A stretch of DNA of 64,000 nucleotides, from NCBI GenBank assembly GCA_017513445.1, contig JAFXFS010000018.1:124001-188000 (forward strand), given 5' to 3'. The position numbers and the translations under genes are program-made. Within the stretch, counting starts at the first letter, position 1. Each line of letters opens with the position of its first letter. This document shows positions 44,046 through 53,166 of the stretch, piece after piece. The notes beneath the pieces were generated by a model that saw only the letters and a program-made list of their open reading frames with translations, was not told the origin of the DNA and did not search any database. Source of the DNA: Bacteroidales bacterium (GTDB lineage Bacteria; Bacteroidota; Bacteroidia; Bacteroidales; UBA932).

Positions 44046-44537
44046 ATGAAAAGGATTATTTGCATTTTACTTACTACCATTGTTATAAGTTTTACATTTA
44101 ATGCTAATGCGACAAATATTTACAGAAAATATTCAAACAATAAAGATGTTCAAGCAGTAAAGGTTGGCAAATTTATGCTCAAACTCGCAAGAACATTTGC
44201 AGATAGTGATGATTATGCAGAGAAAGAGGCATTAGACATTGCGATAGAGTACATTGATGATATGCGAGTTCTTATTTTTGAGGATTCAAGATATAGTACA
44301 CGCGAAAACTTATTAAATGATATAGATAACTTATCTTCAGAGGGTTACGAACTTCTAATGGATGTTACCGATGATGACGACAGAGTGAGAATCTATACAT
44401 TGGAAAAAAGGGATGTAATCAGGGAACTTATAATTTTTGTCTCTGACGGCGAGGATGATATGGTATTTATGGATATTAAAGGAAGAATTCCTATTGATAA
44501 AGTTGGAGAATTAGTAGCATTAAGCAATATAGATTGA
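44046..44537 (+). CDS. DUF4252 domain protein, first copy
   Basis: A 163-residue exported protein with signal peptide MKRIICILLTTIVISFTFNA(NA). The body contains YSNNKDVQAVKVGKFMLKLA, then a middle helix, then GYELLMDVTDDDDRVRIYTL and ELIIFVSDGEDDMVFMDIKG, the DUF4252 pattern of small envelope proteins associated with ECF sigma factors in Bacteroidota. The biochemical role is unknown. The stop overlaps the start of the sigma gene by one base (TGATG), implying translational coupling. It is paralogous to the fourth gene of the cassette. Confidence 0.85.
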   Translation: MKRIICILLTTIVISFTFNANATNIYRKYSNNKDVQAVKVGKFMLKLARTFADSDDYAEKEALDIAIEYIDDMRVLIFEDSRYSTRENLLNDIDNLSSEGYELLMDVTDDDDRVRIYTLEKRDVIRELIIFVSDGEDDMVFMDIKGRIPIDKVGELVALSNID

Positions 44538-45046
44538 TGAATGTAGATTTATTTAACAAGACTTATATTCCACTACACGAAACATTTTATAGAGTTGCAT
44601 ATAGATATTTAGAAAATCAAGAGGAGGCCAAAGATGTTGTTCAAGAGATCTACCTAAAACTGTGGGAGAATCGAGAGAGCTTAAAAAGTATAAAAAATGC
44701 TGAAGCATACGGTGTCACTCTCACAAAAAATAGGTGTTTGGACATCTTGAAATCGGCAAGGGCTCAGGCAAATAAAAAAAGTGCCGAGAATTATTTTGAT
44801 AAAATTGCAACCTTTACTGCCCCAAAAATAGAGGAGTCAGAAAAGATTACACTATTAAGAAAAATTGTTGACAGGTTACCCGAGAGGCAAAAAGGGATTT
44901 TCTACTTAAGATACTTTAGAGATTTATCTATAAAAGAGATTGCGACACTCACTTCACTAAACGAAGTCAATATTCGTGTTCAGCTCGTAAGAGCAAAAAA
45001 GATTGTAAAAGAACAATTTGAAAAAGGAGAAATTTATGAAAGGTAA
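44537..45046 (+). CDS. ECF-type RNA polymerase sigma factor
   Basis: A 169-residue sigma-70 family protein. Region 2 is AYRYLENQEEAKDVVQEIYL...KLWENRESLK and region 4 is LPERQKGIFYLRYFRDLSIK followed by EIATLTSLNEVNIRVQLVRA with a helix-turn-helix. A linker with no conserved domain separates them. It lacks the extra N- and C-terminal regions of primary sigma factors. It probably transcribes its own cassette, as is usual for ECF factors, and is controlled by the membrane protein encoded next. The TTG at 44534 is rejected in favour of the ATG at 44537. Confidence 0.92.
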   Translation: MNVDLFNKTYIPLHETFYRVAYRYLENQEEAKDVVQEIYLKLWENRESLKSIKNAEAYGVTLTKNRCLDILKSARAQANKKSAENYFDKIATFTAPKIEESEKITLLRKIVDRLPERQKGIFYLRYFRDLSIKEIATLTSLNEVNIRVQLVRAKKIVKEQFEKGEIYER

Positions 45047-45449
45047 AGATTCAATAAAAGAGCTTTTAGATATCGAATTCCAGAGGGTTGAAGTACCTGC
45101 TGATTTGAAAGATAGGCTTATGCAAAGTATTGAAGATGAGCCTATTACTCAAACGACGAAAGACAACATAAGAAAGATTGATTTCTCTGTTAAAAGCATT
45201 GCCGTAGCTGCTTCGCTACTACTTATTATATCACTTACCGGAGGTTTGGTTTATAATTGGCAAAGAGAGAGTTACACACCAACCGACACCTGTTCGACTC
45301 CGGAAGAGGTTATTTATGAAACTCAGAGGGTATATCAGATTCTTGCATCTGCACTCAATGGAGGAGTCTCTCAAGCAAAATTACACACCGAGGCGGCCCA
45401 AAATAAGACTAAAGAGATTTTTGATCAAATAACTATAAAACACAAATAA
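45036..45449 (+). CDS. Anti-sigma-like single-pass membrane protein
   Basis: A 137-residue protein: a cytosolic N-terminal segment of about 50 residues (DSIKELLDIEFQRVEVPADL...LMQSIEDEP), one membrane helix (about 57-78, SIAVAASLLLIISLTGGLVY), and a short outer segment. It lacks the HxxxCxxC zinc motif of ZAS anti-sigma factors. Its position, overlapping the sigma gene by 11 bases, makes an anti-sigma role likely but not proven. The start is at the ATG at 45036 rather than a TTG at 45018. Confidence 0.75.
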   Translation: MKGKDSIKELLDIEFQRVEVPADLKDRLMQSIEDEPITQTTKDNIRKIDFSVKSIAVAASLLLIISLTGGLVYNWQRESYTPTDTCSTPEEVIYETQRVYQILASALNGGVSQAKLHTEAAQNKTKEIFDQITIKHK

Positions 45450-45453
45450 AAAG

Positions 45454-45927
45454 ATGAAAAGATTTATTACAATTATAATTTTAATATCAACAATAATATT
45501 CTCTGCCAATGCACAAAATGCTCTTTATAAAAAATATGAAAAATCAAATAGCGTAACCAGAGTTTACATCTCACAGATGATGTTAGAATTGACAAAATCT
45601 GCAAATCTCCAGATGGATGACGATGTATCTGATATCATTGACAGCTTTGATTCTGTCACTGGGTTCTATCTTCTTGAGACAGAGGATCCTACATTAATGC
45701 CTGATTTGAAGAAGGACTTTATGAAGGAGGTCAATGCTAAAAAATTAGAGCTTCTTATGGAGGTAAATGATGATGACAGGGTACTATTCTACGCTCGCAA
45801 GGAGGGCAATTACTTTGCAGATGTCTATATGATTGTTGAAGATGAGAATGACGAGATAGTGGTGATAATGGTTTCAGGAAAATTATCTCAACAAAATATA
45901 AATAGACTATTGAACAATGTAGACTAA
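45454..45927 (+). CDS. DUF4252 domain protein, second copy
   Basis: A 157-residue exported protein with signal peptide MKRFITIIILISTIIFSANA(QN). The ISQMMLELTKSANLQMDDDV and LELLMEVNDDDRVLFYARK segments mirror the first DUF4252 protein of the cassette, so a gene duplication is likely. The spacing of 4 bases after the anti-sigma-like gene indicates one four-gene transcript. Function unknown. Confidence 0.85.
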   Translation: MKRFITIIILISTIIFSANAQNALYKKYEKSNSVTRVYISQMMLELTKSANLQMDDDVSDIIDSFDSVTGFYLLETEDPTLMPDLKKDFMKEVNAKKLELLMEVNDDDRVLFYARKEGNYFADVYMIVEDENDEIVVIMVSGKLSQQNINRLLNNVD

Positions 45928-45944
45928 TATATTTAATAATAAAA

Positions 45945-46001
45945 AGAGCATTATCTGATAAGAATAGATTGACTTATAACAGATAATGCTCTATTTTTTT
46001 A
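45945..46001. terminator. Bidirectional terminator between convergent genes
   Basis: A perfect 13-bp stem AGAGCATTATCTG (45945-45957) / CAGATAATGCTCT (45980-45992) with a 22-base loop. It is flanked by ATTTTTTT on the right and AATAAAAA on the left, so it can stop transcripts in both directions. Confidence 0.85.
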
Positions 46002-46009
46002 TTTATCTA

Positions 46010-47437
46010 CTAAATAACACCGTCGCCTCTTAACTCATCAACATATTTACTGATGCGTCTCAACTGAACAGGGATTGCAATTCTCTGAGGACAATCATCT
46101 ATACACTTGCGACAATTGATACAATGATCTGCTTGTCTTAATTTCGGTACAGATCTATCATAACCAATCAAAAATGCACGACGTGCCTTCTTGTAGTTGT
46201 CATCATCCACACTTTGAGTAATATTACCCTCATTCACACATTTATTATAGTGTAGCAAGACTCCAGGAATATCGATTCCGTAAGGGCAAGGCATACAATA
46301 TTCACAGTCATTACAAGGAATTAGAGGATATTTACTGATAATATCGGCTGTCTCTTCCAAATACTCAAAATCTGCCTCAGAACACTTTTCAAGTGGTGAA
46401 TATGTTCGTATATTGTCTTGCAGATGCTCCATATATGTCATACCACTGAGGACTGTCAATATATTATCAAATGATCCAACCCAGCGGAAAGCCCACGATG
46501 CCACACTATCCTGCGGTTTCTGGCTCTTTAGTCTCTGTATCACATATTGAGGAAGATTTGAGAGGCGACCACCCAATAATGGCTCCATAATAATTGCCTG
46601 TATTCCCCTCTTAGTCAGCTCATTATAAAGATATTCCGCATTCTCTTCTCTATTGGAAGCGTGACGCCAATCCAAATAATTCATTTGAATTTGGACAAAA
46701 TCCCAACGATATTTACCCTCATCGTGAAGTTTTAGCATATGGTCGAAAATTCTCACATCACCGTGGAAAGAGAAGCCAAGATTTCTAATTCTTCCTGCCT
46801 TTTTCTCCTCAACAAGAAAATCAAGAACTCCATTATCAAAGAATCTGTAATTTAGAGTTGCAAATGAATCTCTTCCACCTCCAATTGAGTGCAGTAGATA
46901 ATAATCAATGTAATCAATCTGGAGTGCCTTCATTGAGTTATGATACATCTCTACTGAGCGTCTAAATGTCTCCTTTGGTGATAATCCTGCAGGAATTCTC
47001 TGATTTGAAAGTTTAGTAGCTACGCGGTATGATTCACGAGGATGTCTCGAAAGAGCAATACCTGTAACAGTCTCTGATTGCCCCATACCATAAACAGGAG
47101 CTGTATCAAAGTAATTTATACCGTGTTCTAATGCATAATCTATCAACTCATTAACTCTCTCTTGGTCAAGAACTCTCTTCGTAGGATCATTTGGATCATC
47201 TTTAGTTGGCCAACGCATACATCCATAACCCAGAATAGATATCTTATCACCATTCACATTCGAGGTTCTATAGGTCATTTTATCCTTTGGTACTTCTAAA
47301 GTATGACTACCCTCTGGTGATAAAAGTGTTGATGCCCCCTTTCCACAACTTGATAATGCTGATGTTGCAGCAACTGCAGTGGCTCCTAATCCTATTTTCT
47401 TAAGAAAATTTCTTCTATTAATGTTATCTCTTTTCAT
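46010..47437 (-). CDS. Exported ferredoxin-type aldo/keto reductase
   Basis: A 475-residue protein. The N-terminus NRRNFLKKIGLGATAVAATS looks like a Tat signal, and ALSSC (Cys31) resembles a lipobox. The aldo/keto reductase barrel (about 55-365) keeps the tetrad: Asp111 and Tyr116 (FDTAPVYG), Lys142 (ATKLSN), His183 (LLHSIGG). The C-terminus has two ferredoxin-type clusters: CNDCEYCMPCP (Cys375 onward, with Cys400) and CINCRKCIDDCP (about 439-449). It belongs to the iron-sulfur aldo/keto reductases. The Tat-like leader implies action outside the cytoplasm, where NADPH is absent, so electrons may come from the polyferredoxin encoded 12 bases upstream. Export is inferred. Confidence 0.85.
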   Translation of the reverse strand: MKRDNINRRNFLKKIGLGATAVAATSALSSCGKGASTLLSPEGSHTLEVPKDKMTYRTSNVNGDKISILGYGCMRWPTKDDPNDPTKRVLDQERVNELIDYALEHGINYFDTAPVYGMGQSETVTGIALSRHPRESYRVATKLSNQRIPAGLSPKETFRRSVEMYHNSMKALQIDYIDYYLLHSIGGGRDSFATLNYRFFDNGVLDFLVEEKKAGRIRNLGFSFHGDVRIFDHMLKLHDEGKYRWDFVQIQMNYLDWRHASNREENAEYLYNELTKRGIQAIIMEPLLGGRLSNLPQYVIQRLKSQKPQDSVASWAFRWVGSFDNILTVLSGMTYMEHLQDNIRTYSPLEKCSEADFEYLEETADIISKYPLIPCNDCEYCMPCPYGIDIPGVLLHYNKCVNEGNITQSVDDDNYKKARRAFLIGYDRSVPKLRQADHCINCRKCIDDCPQRIAIPVQLRRISKYVDELRGDGVI

Positions 47438-47449
47438 AATGGTACTCCT

Positions 47450-48970
47450 CTAAATGAATTTATGAACTTGATGACCCTCCACAACTATCGCACTAAATGG
47501 TCTTGCCGGACATAGATTTTCACAAGCTCCACATCCGATACATTTTGTCTCATCAACAGCAGGGATAGTTCTGCTCTTTGGATTATTTGGGTCCAATGCA
47601 ACCATTTGAATTGCATTGGAAGGGCAACGCGTTGCACAATTTCCACAATTTACATCATCAGTAATTACCACACAATTCTCTTTAATCCAAATTGCGTGTC
47701 CCAATTGCGTAGATGATTTATCCTCTATAGATATTGGTTTGATTGCTCCTGTAGGGCAAACTTCGGAACATTTATTACACTCTGTACGACAATAACCCCT
47801 CTCGTACGACATTTCAGGCATCATCCAGCGAGAAAGATCAGATGATGGTCTTAAAACCTGATTAGGACAAACCGAGATACAAAGTTGGCAACTTGTACAA
47901 TGCTCCTGAAGATTTTTCAAACTTAAAGAGCCAGCAGGAGTGATTGGATTGCTCCTTTTAGGAACTTTCTTATCAATAATTGGAGCAAAACCACCATCCA
48001 TTTTTATTGCTTGAGCAGATGCTGAAAGAGCTGTAGTCGCTGCAACTGCTGTAATAAATGAACGGCGTCCCATATTATCTGAATTACTCGCTTCCCTCTT
48101 GCAACTAACTGGATTTGAATTATTTACAAAACCTTTTTTGAAATTTGAGAAGGAGAATTCATATTTAATTGCATCAAATTTACAACTTTCAAGACAGTTA
48201 CCGCAAACCACACAACGAGAATGATCCACACTGAAATCGCCAATATTTATACAAGATGATTTGCATTGATAAGAACACATCTGACACTTTTTACATTTAG
48301 ATTCATCTATTTTAATCTTCATAAATGAGAATTTTGAGAAGAATCCAAGTATTGTTCCCACAGGGCAGATTGTGTTACAATAAGTTCTACCACCCCTAGC
48401 GGCAAGAATAAATATCACAACCAGTGTTATAATTGCAACTACCAACGTTGTTATCGATTTTACCCACACCTCAACGCTGTAAAAAGCATAACTGTCATAG
48501 TGTTCAGCGATGGATGCAAGTAGATTATTTCCTAATCTATAAATTGGCTGGAATAGTGAAGATGCAATCCTGCCATAAGAGCTATATGGAGCCAGTATCG
48601 AAACTAATGAATTGATACCCAAGATAATAGCAACAACAAAAATTGCTAATACTATAACTCTTAACCAACTTTTAGGTTTTGAATATGAATATGGTTTTTT
48701 ACTCTTCTTTACCTTTTTGGAACCCCAGGCAATCAAATCCTGAAATACACCCAATGGGCAGATGACTGAACAATAAATTCTACCAAAAATAAGAGTAAGA
48801 AGTATCAGAGAGAGTATAACACCTACATTTAGTGCCAAAAGTGCAGGTAAAAATTGCACCTTTGCCATCCATCCGAAATAGGTGTGAATAACTCCTGTTA
48901 AGTCTAAAAATAGCAGCGTAATTATAGTGAAGAAAACAGCTGCTAAGGAAATACGAACTCGTCTCAACAT
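47450..48970 (-). CDS. NapH/NapG-like polyferredoxin fusion membrane protein
   Basis: A 506-residue iron-sulfur membrane protein. The N-terminal part is NapH-like: about four membrane helices with two CxxxCP motifs (YCSVICPLG at 67-73 and YCNTICPVG at 198-204) and two 4Fe-4S clusters (CKKCQMCSYQC from 226, CVVCGNCLESC from 253). Residues 300-320 read MGRRSFITAVAATTALSASA, a Tat-like signal in mid-protein. The C-terminal part (about 355-506) carries four further ferredoxin clusters, including CTSCQLCISVCPN, CNKCSEVCPTG, CGNCATRCPS and CIGCGACENLCPA, resembling NapG/MauM. It probably moves electrons from quinol through the membrane to the reductase encoded downstream. A TAAATTTG box lies 27 bases upstream. 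Confidence 0.85.
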   Translation of the reverse strand: MLRRVRISLAAVFFTIITLLFLDLTGVIHTYFGWMAKVQFLPALLALNVGVILSLILLTLIFGRIYCSVICPLGVFQDLIAWGSKKVKKSKKPYSYSKPKSWLRVIVLAIFVVAIILGINSLVSILAPYSSYGRIASSLFQPIYRLGNNLLASIAEHYDSYAFYSVEVWVKSITTLVVAIITLVVIFILAARGGRTYCNTICPVGTILGFFSKFSFMKIKIDESKCKKCQMCSYQCKSSCINIGDFSVDHSRCVVCGNCLESCKFDAIKYEFSFSNFKKGFVNNSNPVSCKREASNSDNMGRRSFITAVAATTALSASAQAIKMDGGFAPIIDKKVPKRSNPITPAGSLSLKNLQEHCTSCQLCISVCPNQVLRPSSDLSRWMMPEMSYERGYCRTECNKCSEVCPTGAIKPISIEDKSSTQLGHAIWIKENCVVITDDVNCGNCATRCPSNAIQMVALDPNNPKSRTIPAVDETKCIGCGACENLCPARPFSAIVVEGHQVHKFI

Positions 48971-48996
48971 ATCAATTTTGATTAAATAGTGTCTTA

Positions 48997-49004
48997 CAAA
49001 TTTA
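48997..49004 (-). promoter_or_regulatory. Promoter -7 box TAAATTTG for the polyferredoxin/AKR pair
   Basis: CAAATTTA on the plus strand reads TAAATTTG on the minus strand, 26 bases before the ATG at 48970. No exact upstream TTTG. Confidence 0.45.
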
Positions 49005-49059
49005 GCAATAATTTATAATCAATGTAATGATAGAACGGTAAATTTTCAATCATTTCTGC

Positions 49060-49340
49060 GACGCAGTCGTGGGAATCTTTTTCGACTTCCGTCATTCCCG
49101 AGCATATTATATCGTCATTCCCGAACTCGCCTCGGGAATCTGTTTCAATGGTTGCGACCAATAGATTGCCGACTACGCCCAGCAATGACGAACAAATACC
49201 GTCATTCCCGAGCTTGCCTCGGGAATCTGTTTCAATGGTTGCGACCAACAGATTGCCGGCTTCGCCAGCAATGACGAAAATGTGATTCAGCAATGATGAT
49301 GGTGGTGTTATGCTCAGCAATGAGGAAAATGTGATTCAGC
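49060..49340. repeat. Composite palindromic repeat, two tandem 87-base units
   Basis: Two copies begin GTCATTCCCGA at 49114 and 49201 (87 bases apart). Each joins a TTCCCGAG.../CTCGGGAA stem, a spacer GTTTCAATGGTTGCGACCA, and a second stem in which ATTGCCG(G/A)C pairs with (C/G)CAGCAAT. A partial unit lies at 49091. Degenerate CAGCAATGA copies continue to about 49340. The same stems occur at 9.5-10.0 kb and 22.77 kb. The gap 48971-49385 holds no gene. Confidence 0.85.
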
Positions 49341-49385
49341 AATGACGAAAAAGGGAGTGGCACCAGAATACTTCTGAGCCGTAAA

Positions 49386-49415
49386 ACAAAAAAAGCAGAT
49401 CTTTCGATCTGCTTT
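49386..49415 (-). terminator. Terminator of tRNA-fMet
   Basis: A perfect 10-bp stem AAAGCAGATC (49401-49392 region) / GATCTGCTTT (49406-49415) with a TTTC loop, followed by T-rich sequence on the minus strand. It starts 8 bases after the tRNA 3' end. Confidence 0.85.
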
Positions 49416-49422
49416 CTCTTAG

Positions 49423-49495
<73 letters not shown>

Positions 49496-49505
49496 ATGTG
49501 GAGTG

Positions 49506-49537
49506 CAAAGGTATGTATTAATTTTTGAAAAACCAAA
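49506..49537 (-). promoter_or_regulatory. Promoter for tRNA-fMet
   Basis: On the minus strand TTTG (49537-49534) and TACCTTTG (49513-49506) are separated by 20 bases, a full match to the Bacteroidota consensus. The tRNA 5' end is 11 bases downstream. Confidence 0.65.
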
Positions 49538-49538
49538 A

Positions 49539-50924
49539 TTATTTACTCAAAAGGACTACAATATCATCTGCAGAGAGCTGTTTCTGCTCTCCTGATGTTA
49601 AATCTTTTAATGTTACAAAACCGCCTTCTAGCTCACTCTCGCCCACAATTGCAAGGTATTGGATACCTCTCTTGTCTGCATATTCAAACTGTTTGCGAAG
49701 TTTTCCTCCGTCAGCATAAATTTCGCAAGAAATACCCGCTTCACGAAGAGTTTTCATCACTTTTAAAGCAAAAGAACTCTCAGAACTACCCATATTCGTA
49801 AATAAAACTTGAGTAGTTGCGATCGCATCTTTAGGGAACTTATCCAATCCCTTTAATACATCATAAATACGATCTGCTCCAAAAGATATTCCAACTCCGG
49901 ATGTATTAGGAAGTCCGAAAATACCTGTCAAGTCATCGTAACGACCACCGCCACAGATACTACCAATTTGATAATCAAGAGCTTTTACCTCAAATATAGC
50001 ACCTGTGTAATAGTTAAGACCACGAGCCAACGACAAGTCAATCTCTACTAGTTGAGAAACACCAACTCCCTCTATCAAATTGAAAAGTTCTTCCAATTCA
50101 GCTACACCTTTTGAACCAATTTCACTCTCTGACATTAAGGTACGAATTACAGCAATTTTTTCTGTATTACTACCAGAAAGTGTCAATACCGGTTCAATTA
50201 CTGCTATTGCCTCTTCTGAAAGTCCCTTATCTCTCAACTCATCCTTAACTGCATCCAATCCTATTTTATCAATTTTATCAATAGCAACTGTTATATCAAT
50301 CAACTTGTCGGGGCATTTAGCCACCTCTGCAAGTCCTGAAAGAATCTTTCTATTGTTAATTTTAATGCAAACATTGATTCCGAAACGAGAGAATACCATA
50401 TCAACCATCTGAACAAGTTCAAGTTCATTGATCAAACTCTTGCTGCCGACCACATCGACATCACATTGATAGAACTCTCTATATCTTCCTTTCTGAGGTC
50501 TGTCAGCTCTCCAAACCGGCTGAATTTGATATCTCTTGAATGGAAGAGCAATCTCATTCTGGTGTTGCACCACAAATCTGGCAAATGGTACAGTTAAATC
50601 ATAACGTAGTCCTTTCTCACACACTTTCAATGAGAGAGCATTACTATTAATTTTTACCCCCTCTTCTGTATCTTGTTGATACTGAGATATTTCCACTTTA
50701 GAGAATGCATCTCCTGAATTTAATACCTTGAAGAGAAGTTTATCTCCCTCATCACCGTATTTGCCCAACAAAGTAGAAAGATTCTCCATTGCAGGAGTCT
50801 CAATCGGTGCATATCCATAGAGTTTGAAAACAGAACGGATTGTGTCAAAGATATAATTTCTTCCGGCCATTTCAACCGGTGTAAAATCTCTTGTTCCCTT
50901 AGGGATAGATGGTTTTTGTGCCAT
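49539..50924 (-). CDS. hisS: Histidyl-tRNA synthetase
   Basis: A 461-residue class II synthetase charging tRNA-His. Motif 1 lies near [15 protein letters not shown]. Motif 2 is [20 protein letters not shown] then [13 protein letters not shown]. The histidine-binding loops are [12 protein letters not shown] and [13 protein letters not shown]. The C-terminal anticodon-binding domain contains [20 protein letters not shown]...[20 protein letters not shown]. It is the last of a closely spaced four-gene group, 2 bases after the NfnB-like gene. Confidence 0.96.
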   Translation of the reverse strand: MAQKPSIPKGTRDFTPVEMAGRNYIFDTIRSVFKLYGYAPIETPAMENLSTLLGKYGDEGDKLLFKVLNSGDAFSKVEISQYQQDTEEGVKINSNALSLKVCEKGLRYDLTVPFARFVVQHQNEIALPFKRYQIQPVWRADRPQKGRYREFYQCDVDVVGSKSLINELELVQMVDMVFSRFGINVCIKINNRKILSGLAEVAKCPDKLIDITVAIDKIDKIGLDAVKDELRDKGLSEEAIAVIEPVLTLSGSNTEKIAVIRTLMSESEIGSKGVAELEELFNLIEGVGVSQLVEIDLSLARGLNYYTGAIFEVKALDYQIGSICGGGRYDDLTGIFGLPNTSGVGISFGADRIYDVLKGLDKFPKDAIATTQVLFTNMGSSESSFALKVMKTLREAGISCEIYADGGKLRKQFEYADKRGIQYLAIVGESELEGGFVTLKDLTSGEQKQLSADDIVVLLSK

Positions 50925-50926
50925 TA

Positions 50927-52309
50927 TTATTTACTTTTAATATATTCATCAATTGCTTTGGCTGCTTTACGTCCTGCACCCATTGCAAGAATTACAGTTG
51001 CAGCTCCTGTTACTATATCACCACCAGCGAAAATAGCTTCACGCGATGTTACTCCCGACTCATCGGCTATGATACAACCCCTTTTATCAATATCAAGACC
51101 TGGTGTAGTTGAAGATATCAACGGATTTGGAGATGTGCCAAGAGACATAATGACAACATCTGCTTCGATGAAGAAATCTGATCCCTCTACCGGTACAGGA
51201 CGGCGTCTTCCACTTGAATCGGGCTCACCTAACTCCATCTTAATACAAGTCAATCCTTTAACCCAACCCTCTCCATTGGATACAACCTCAATTGGGTTGG
51301 TTAACATTTCAAATTTTACACCCTCCTCTCTCGCGTGATGTACCTCTTCAACACGAGCAGGAAGCTCTTTTTCAGTCCTTCTATAGACAATTGTAACATC
51401 TGCTCCCAATCTTAATGCAGTGCGCGCGGCATCCATAGCAACATTTCCACCACCAACGACAGCTACCTTCTTACCTACATAGATTGGGGTATCATAATCA
51501 GACCTAAAGGCCTTCATTAAGTTATTTCGAGTCAGAAACTCATTGGCTGAAACTACTCCATTCAAGTTCTCTCCGGGAATTCCCATAAATTTTGGAAGAC
51601 CTGCTCCAGAACCTATAAAAAGTGCTTCAAAACCCTCTTTTTCAAATAGTTGATCCACAGAGAGAGTTCTTCCTATCACCACATTGGTCTCTATTTTGAC
51701 TCCAAGATTTTTAAGGTTCTCAATCTCCCTTGCCACTACCTTATCTTTTGGAAGTCTGAATTCAGGAATTCCATACTCCAGAACTCCTCCAGGACGATGT
51801 AGTGCCTCAAAAATTGTCACATCATATCCCCATTTTGCCAAATCTGAGGCGCAAGCCAAACCTGATGGACCACTTCCAACTATTGCTACTTTATGTGAAT
51901 TAGGTGCCGCCTTTTCTGAAAATTGGATACCATTATCAGCAGACCAATCTGCAACAAATCTCTCCAGTTTTCCAATGGCAACCGGCTCAAATTTTACTCC
52001 TAAAATACATTTACCTTCACATTGTGTCTCTTGTGGACATACTCGACCACATACAGCAGGAAGCGAACTATCTTCCGAGATAATTTTTGCCGCCTCAGCA
52101 AATTCTCCCTTTGCTACTTCAGCAATAAATGCAGGAATATTGATATTTACCGGACAACCTTGAACACAGAGCGGCTTTTTACAATTAAGACATCTTGATG
52201 CCTCAAGAATTGCCTCTTCAGAATTGTATCCGAATGAAACCTCTTCAAAATTTGCAGCTCTGACTTTTGGATCTTGTTCCCTTACTTTAACTCTTGGTAT
52301 CTTACTCAT
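50927..52309 (-). CDS. NfnB-like glutamate-synthase beta/NADPH-dependent oxidoreductase
   Basis: A 460-residue flavoprotein of the GltD/NfnB family. The N-terminus has the Fe-S dicluster cysteines [20 protein letters not shown] and [23 protein letters not shown] binding is at [20 protein letters not shown] and NADP binding at [20 protein letters not shown]. In the Nfn complex this large subunit pairs with the NfnA subunit encoded immediately upstream to couple NADH and NADPH with ferredoxin by electron bifurcation. Glutamate synthase small subunit is an alternative, but the partner gene and length favour the Nfn/Sud type. The ATG at 52309 is preferred over a TTG at 52315. Confidence 0.85.
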   Translation of the reverse strand: MSKIPRVKVREQDPKVRAANFEEVSFGYNSEEAILEASRCLNCKKPLCVQGCPVNINIPAFIAEVAKGEFAEAAKIISEDSSLPAVCGRVCPQETQCEGKCILGVKFEPVAIGKLERFVADWSADNGIQFSEKAAPNSHKVAIVGSGPSGLACASDLAKWGYDVTIFEALHRPGGVLEYGIPEFRLPKDKVVAREIENLKNLGVKIETNVVIGRTLSVDQLFEKEGFEALFIGSGAGLPKFMGIPGENLNGVVSANEFLTRNNLMKAFRSDYDTPIYVGKKVAVVGGGNVAMDAARTALRLGADVTIVYRRTEKELPARVEEVHHAREEGVKFEMLTNPIEVVSNGEGWVKGLTCIKMELGEPDSSGRRRPVPVEGSDFFIEADVVIMSLGTSPNPLISSTTPGLDIDKRGCIIADESGVTSREAIFAGGDIVTGAATVILAMGAGRKAAKAIDEYIKSK

Positions 52310-52311
52310 AA

Positions 52312-53160
52312 TCAACCTCTTAAATTACATTTATGATCAGATTCCCTCTCTACTGATGCATACATTCTCTGTCTGTTTAATGCCTCATCAAAGTCAACTT
52401 GATAGGCATCAAATTCAGGCCCCTCTACACAAGCAAAACGGACCTTGCCACCAACTGTCACTCGACAAGCACCACACATTCCTGTACCATCCACCATTAA
52501 AGTATTTAAACTAACTATTAATGGAATATTGTACTGCTTCATCGCCAATGTTACAAATTTCATCATAATCATAGGTCCAATTGCCACAGCTGAGTCATAC
52601 TCCTTGCCCTCAGCAATTAGTTTATGAACCATATCTGTCACAAGACCTTTAGCTCCGGCAGAACCATCATCTGTAGTGATGTATAAATTATCACAAACAG
52701 CACGCATCTCCTCCTCAAAAATGAGTAGTTCACTGCTCTTCGCTCCAATTATTACATCTACTCTGGATCCGTGATTATGAAGCCATTTAACCTGAGGATA
52801 TACCGGTGCTGTACCTAAACCACCAGCTACAAAAAGAAATCTCTTTCCCTTGAGCTCCTCATCACTTAAATGGATAAAATCCGAAGGGTGACCAAGTGGA
52901 CCTACCACCTGGTCAAAAGATTCTCCTTTGGATTTATTGCATATTTTTTTACTTGACAGACCAACCTTTTGAGTAACAATAGTAATAACTCCCTTTTGTG
53001 AGTCATAATCACAAATCGTAAGGGGAATCCTCTCCCCTTTTTCATCAGGAATAACTATTAAAAATTGTCCTGGCTCGGCCGCCGCAGCAACTCTTGGAGC
53101 ATATACATCCATCAATGTAATAAGTGGATTCAGCTCCCTTTTATCTAAAATTTCGTACAC
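52312..53160 (-). CDS. NfnA-like ferredoxin-NADP reductase subunit
   Basis: A 282-residue FAD/[2Fe-2S] protein like NfnA, SudB and PyrK. It begins with GTG (MYEILDKRELNPLITLMDVY). FAD and NAD domains show ERIPLTICDYDSQKGVITIV and FLFVAGGLGTAPVYPQVKWL. The C-terminal cluster motif is MCGACRVTVGGKVRFACVEG. It lies between the GH9 gene (6 bases upstream) and NfnB (2 bases downstream). Together they would form NADH-dependent ferredoxin:NADP+ oxidoreductase. Confidence 0.87.
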   Translation of the reverse strand: MYEILDKRELNPLITLMDVYAPRVAAAAEPGQFLIVIPDEKGERIPLTICDYDSQKGVITIVTQKVGLSSKKICNKSKGESFDQVVGPLGHPSDFIHLSDEELKGKRFLFVAGGLGTAPVYPQVKWLHNHGSRVDVIIGAKSSELLIFEEEMRAVCDNLYITTDDGSAGAKGLVTDMVHKLIAEGKEYDSAVAIGPMIMMKFVTLAMKQYNIPLIVSLNTLMVDGTGMCGACRVTVGGKVRFACVEGPEFDAYQVDFDEALNRQRMYASVERESDHKCNLRG

Positions 53161-53166
53161 TATCGA

